Source: UBA9414 sp958446945
GTDB lineage: Bacteria; Bacillota; Clostridia; Lachnospirales; Lachnospiraceae
NCBI GenBank assembly: GCA_958446945.1
Contig: CAUCYJ010000008.1
Location: forward strand, 1 to 32,540
Length of the DNA: 32,540 nt
Direction of reading: 5' to 3'
Shown here: positions 32,225 through 32,540 of the stretch, in pieces
Layout of the letters: the number at the start of each line of letters is the position of its first letter
How positions within the stretch are numbered: the stretch's first letter is position 1
Translations under genes and position numbers: made by a program
Notes under the pieces: generated by a model
The model's database searches: none
What the model was told of the DNA's origin: nothing
What the model saw: only the letters and a program-made list of their open reading frames with translations

Positions 32225-32540
32225 ATGAAAACAAATTACAACAGAACAGTGCAAGCCTGTTTTATCGGATATGTAGTGCAGGCCATTGTGAACAATTTCG
32301 TTCCTCTGCTGTTTCTGACATTTCAGGGCAGTTACGGGATTTCGCTGCAGAAGATCACACTTCTGGTTACTTTTAATTTCGGGATCCAGTTGCTGGTAGA
32401 TCTGGCATCGATTGGATTTGTGGACAGAATAGGTTATCGTGCATCTATGATCCTGGCACATGCAATGGCGGCTGCAGGTCTGATTTTGCTCACAGTATTG
32501 CCGGAGTGCCTGGGAGATCCGTTTGTGGGACTTCTCATTG
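32225..32540 (+). CDS. MFS transporter, N-terminal part only (cut by window end)
   Basis: An open frame of 105 codons running off the window. The start ATG 32225 has GGAGG at 32208-32212, a rather long spacing of 12; the frame is closed by a stop just upstream, so no earlier start exists. Three hydrophobic segments are visible: CFIGYVVQAIVNNFVPLLFLTF (about 12-33), ITLLVTFNFGIQLLVDLASI (about 43-62) and ASMILAHAMAAAGLILLTVL (about 72-91). GFVDRIGYRASM between helices 2 and 3 matches the MFS loop motif GxxxDRxGxR. Substrate unknown. Confidence 0.8.
   Translation, partial: MKTNYNRTVQACFIGYVVQAIVNNFVPLLFLTFQGSYGISLQKITLLVTFNFGIQLLVDLASIGFVDRIGYRASMILAHAMAAAGLILLTVLPECLGDPFVGLLI

Noticed and set aside
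32119..32376. 85-codon frame near the window end
   Set aside because: It overlaps the MFS gene in another frame, lacks a ribosome site and resembles no family.

Overview
The window reads as chromosomal DNA of a low-to-mid GC anaerobic Firmicute, most likely a Lachnospiraceae gut commensal of the Blautia/Dorea/Ruminococcus kind. The grounds are strong AGGAGG-type ribosome binding sites, frequent TTG/GTG starts, a multidomain flavodiiron protein, a phosphoketolase, an AAA-ATPase/PD-(D/E)XK protein of the type abundant in these genomes, and a Cst-type I-B CRISPR system. The genus is a guess; the family is a reasonable inference.

Layout. 1-853: end of an M20 amidohydrolase. 1280-3070: flavodiiron oxygen/NO reductase with fused flavodoxin, flavin-reductase and rubredoxin domains. 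3338-12897: a complete type I-B CRISPR-Cas locus with its own promoter, in the order cas6-cas8b1(cst1)-cas7(cst2)-cas5-cas3-cas4-cas1-cas2, then a leader and 16 repeats with 15 spacers. cas1 carries a one-base frameshift in a run of eight A. 12986-14674: AAA-ATPase/nuclease-like protein. 14781-15731 (minus): LysR regulator, divergent from a cobalamin-riboswitch operon (15821-20796) that encodes a BtuF/FhuD-type binding protein, a BtuC-type permease, an ABC ATPase, a NifH-like iron protein and a short NifD-like protein. 20979-22637 (minus): GH13 alpha-glucosidase. 22748-22912: highly palindromic, MITE-like element. 23015-23917: second LysR regulator. 24004-26379 (minus): phosphoketolase. 26914-28419: 4-alpha-glucanotransferase. 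Then a DUF3877-like protein, pyruvate kinase, a small membrane protein, TcdA, and the first third of an MFS transporter cut by the window end.

How the genes work together. The alpha-glucosidase, MalQ, phosphoketolase and pyruvate kinase form a carbohydrate-breakdown neighbourhood of separately promoted genes. The cas genes are tightly packed, with overlaps or short gaps, and visibly more AT-rich than their flanks, so they look like an acquired module.

The most intriguing part is the riboswitch operon. A two-component nitrogenase-like reductase (iron protein with both cluster cysteines, plus a component-1-like protein only 300 residues long) is translationally coupled to a corrinoid/heme/siderophore-type ABC importer. 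The whole operon sits under B12 control and probably also under a divergent LysR regulator. This suggests an undescribed reductive step on an imported tetrapyrrole or metal chelate; that function is inference.
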